Shown here one piece after another: positions 18,610-19,536 of a DNA stretch of 19,536 nt. Source of the stretch: Nonomuraea sp. (GTDB lineage: Bacteria > Actinomycetota > Actinomycetes > Streptosporangiales > Streptosporangiaceae); contig JABFVJ010000143.1 in NCBI GenBank assembly GCA_013362835.1, positions 1-19,536 on the forward strand, read 5' to 3'. The notes under the pieces were generated by a model, which saw only the letters and a program-made list of their open reading frames with translations, was not told the DNA's origin and did no database searches. Both the position numbers and the translations under genes were made by a program. Position 1 is the first letter of the stretch. Each line of letters opens with the position of its first letter.

Positions 18610-19536
18610 CACGCGCTCCTTTCCGGCGTACCCGGGTCGATCTCGCCTGGCGGGCCGTCGGGCCTGATGTCCCTGGCCGCCCATTCACCCTGGCCGTACT
18701 CACCGGGCGGGACCTCGACCGAGGGCATGTCGAGAGGCTGGATGTCGCGGACGTTCTCGATGAGGGTCTTGAGCGCATCGGGGTCGATGGGCGGCATATC
18801 GATCGACACCACCTCCCCGCCACCCCCTCGACCCGTCCCTTGATCGCCCGCTGCCGCGTCATGCCCACCGGCCTGGGCCGGTGCCGTACCGCCGTACCCG
18901 TCGGATTGGGACGGTGCCGTACCGGCGTACCCGCTGGGCGGGGTCGTCGTCGTACCGCTGTGCCCGCTGGGTTGGGACGGTGCCGTGGCGCTGTGCTCGC
19001 CTGGGGTGAGGCCGGTGTCGGCGACCGCCGCGGCTCCCCGGACGTCGGCGGCGGAGCCGGCGTTCGGCGCGGTGCCACCGCCGTCCCCCACACCGGTTCC
19101 CGCTCCTACGGCATCCCCTCCCGCAGGCGGTGTGGGCGGGATCATCACCCCTTGGGACCCGTTTCCCCGCCCGTCACCACCGCCAACGGCAGCTCCTCCG
19201 TCAGTGCGCCCCCCATCCGAGGCGCCCACACCAGCCCCACCGTCATGCCGACCCCCATCCGGCACGGAGCCAGTGGCCCCACCGTCACCACGACCGCCAT
19301 CCGGCGTGGAGCCCGCAGCCCCACCATCACCCCGACCATCGTCCGGGGTGGGACTGTTCGGCTGGTTGCCGTTGGGGGTGTTGGCGTCGGAGCGGTTTCC
19401 GTAGGTGTCCGGGCTGCCGGTCTCTGTGCCGGTGTCGCGGTTGGAGTCCGAGGTTCCGGTGTCGCCACTAGGGTCTGCGGTCGCGCTGCCCGTGTCCGGG
19501 GTTCCGGGGGCGGGGCAGTCTCCGGGGGTGGCAGTG
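18609..19536 (-). CDS. Gly/Asp/Pro/Thr-rich repeat protein, C-terminal part (5' end outside the window)
   Basis: Open frame of at least 309 codons without a stop up to the window edge, so the start is not visible. A GTG at 19265 lies inside a repeat and is probably not the true start. The visible part begins with a Thr/Asp/Pro/Asn-rich stretch, then 14-residue repeats of the type R-x-D-G-G-A-x-G-S-x-P-D-G-G, then 11-residue repeats G-[HY]-x-G-T-A-P-x-Q-x-x, then a less repetitive C-terminus ([20 protein letters not shown] and [19 protein letters not shown]). Such composition suggests a flexible linker or exported surface segment. No membrane helix is visible in this part. It is translationally coupled to the WXG100-like gene (TGATG). 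The function is unknown. The coding strand is supported by the coupled junction and the ordered C-terminus, not by homology. Confidence 0.6.
   Translation of the reverse strand, partial: TATPGDCPAPGTPDTGSATADPSGDTGTSDSNRDTGTETGSPDTYGNRSDANTPNGNQPNSPTPDDGRGDGGAAGSTPDGGRGDGGATGSVPDGGRHDGGAGVGASDGGRTDGGAAVGGGDGRGNGSQGVMIPPTPPAGGDAVGAGTGVGDGGGTAPNAGSAADVRGAAAVADTGLTPGEHSATAPSQPSGHSGTTTTPPSGYAGTAPSQSDGYGGTAPAQAGGHDAAAGDQGTGRGGGGEVVSIDMPPIDPDALKTLIENVRDIQPLDMPSVEVPPGEYGQGEWAARDIRPDGPPGEIDPGTPERSA
18867..19001 (-). repeat. In-frame ~33-nt tandem repeats (11-residue units)
   Basis: About four units encode [34 protein letters not shown] and [11 protein letters not shown]; the first is one residue longer. 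At DNA level the segment TTGGGACGGTGCCGT recurs. The units are imperfect but keep frame, pointing to selection for the protein repeat. Confidence 0.6.
19167..19334 (-). repeat. In-frame 42-nt tandem repeats (14-residue units)
   Basis: Four consecutive 42-nt units encode [42 protein letters not shown] and [14 protein letters not shown]. The first two differ at two residues; the others are progressively degenerate. The array continues upstream into a non-periodic Asp/Thr/Pro-rich region. Confidence 0.65.

Noticed and set aside
16871..19093. Apparent 740-residue fusion of SHMT with an Arg/Pro-rich N-terminal region
   Set aside because: SHMT homology starts at the ATG at 18136, and the upstream part runs out of frame through two other genes. 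No fusion is needed.
18985..19404. Plus-strand Pro-rich open frame opposite the repeat protein
   Set aside because: The minus frame stays open to the window edge, is coupled to the next gene and ends in an ordered C-terminus, so I prefer that strand. The plus frame has no ribosome site or ordered region.

Overview
The window is high-GC actinobacterial chromosome. The gene order wecA, atpI, atpZ, atpBEFHAGDC, DUF2550 and PduO-type adenosyltransferase, with a glyA upstream of wecA, is a neighbourhood known from Streptomyces and relatives. Two small ATP-synthase accessory membrane proteins and separate atpF and atpH genes suggest a Streptosporangiales-type organism rather than Mycobacterium. The genus is inference only. 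No tRNA, rRNA, insertion sequence or CRISPR array was seen, and no stretch over 300 bases lacks a gene.

Left part (1-2762, plus strand): a GNAT acetyltransferase resembling puromycin N-acetyltransferase, an NAD(P)-dependent aldehyde dehydrogenase with a leaderless-type promoter overlapped by an inverted repeat, and a TetR-family regulator that may control it. A hairpin terminator separates these from the next block.

Middle-left (2934-6485, minus strand): a tightly coupled ABC exporter operon (NatA-like ATPase, then NatB-like permease, then a DesK/NarL-type sensor histidine kinase), followed by a STAS-domain anti-anti-sigma protein. No response regulator gene accompanies the kinase. A 14-bp inverted repeat in the divergent intergenic region is a candidate operator for the missing partner. 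The divergent plus-strand gene is a corrinoid (vitamin B12) adenosyltransferase, whose stop codon interlocks with that of the DUF2550 gene.

Right part (7201-16813, minus strand): the complete F1Fo ATP synthase operon, read right to left as atpI, atpZ, atpB (a), atpE (c), atpF (b), atpH (delta), atpA, atpG, atpD, atpC, then DUF2550. All key catalytic and proton-path residues are present. Junctions are either overlapping or nearly abutting, or they hold a stem-loop (the atpC/DUF2550 spacer is an exception); the strongest is a perfect 12-bp stem between atpD and atpC. An 18-bp site upstream of atpI matches the Rex redox-repressor operator at 12 of 14 defined positions and also fits the CRP consensus. 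Upstream of atpI lies wecA, a polyprenyl-phosphate GlcNAc-1-phosphate transferase.

Far right (16871-19536, minus strand): glyA, from a divergent serine hydroxymethyltransferase clade, with a candidate leaderless promoter. Before it is a coupled pair of unrecognised genes. One encodes a 124-residue helical-hairpin protein with a WXG100-like turn (W-x-A instead of W-x-G). The other is 5'-truncated by the window edge and encodes a Gly/Asp/Pro/Thr-rich protein with 14- and 11-residue repeats. This pair, possibly related to type VII secretion, is the least explained part of the window.
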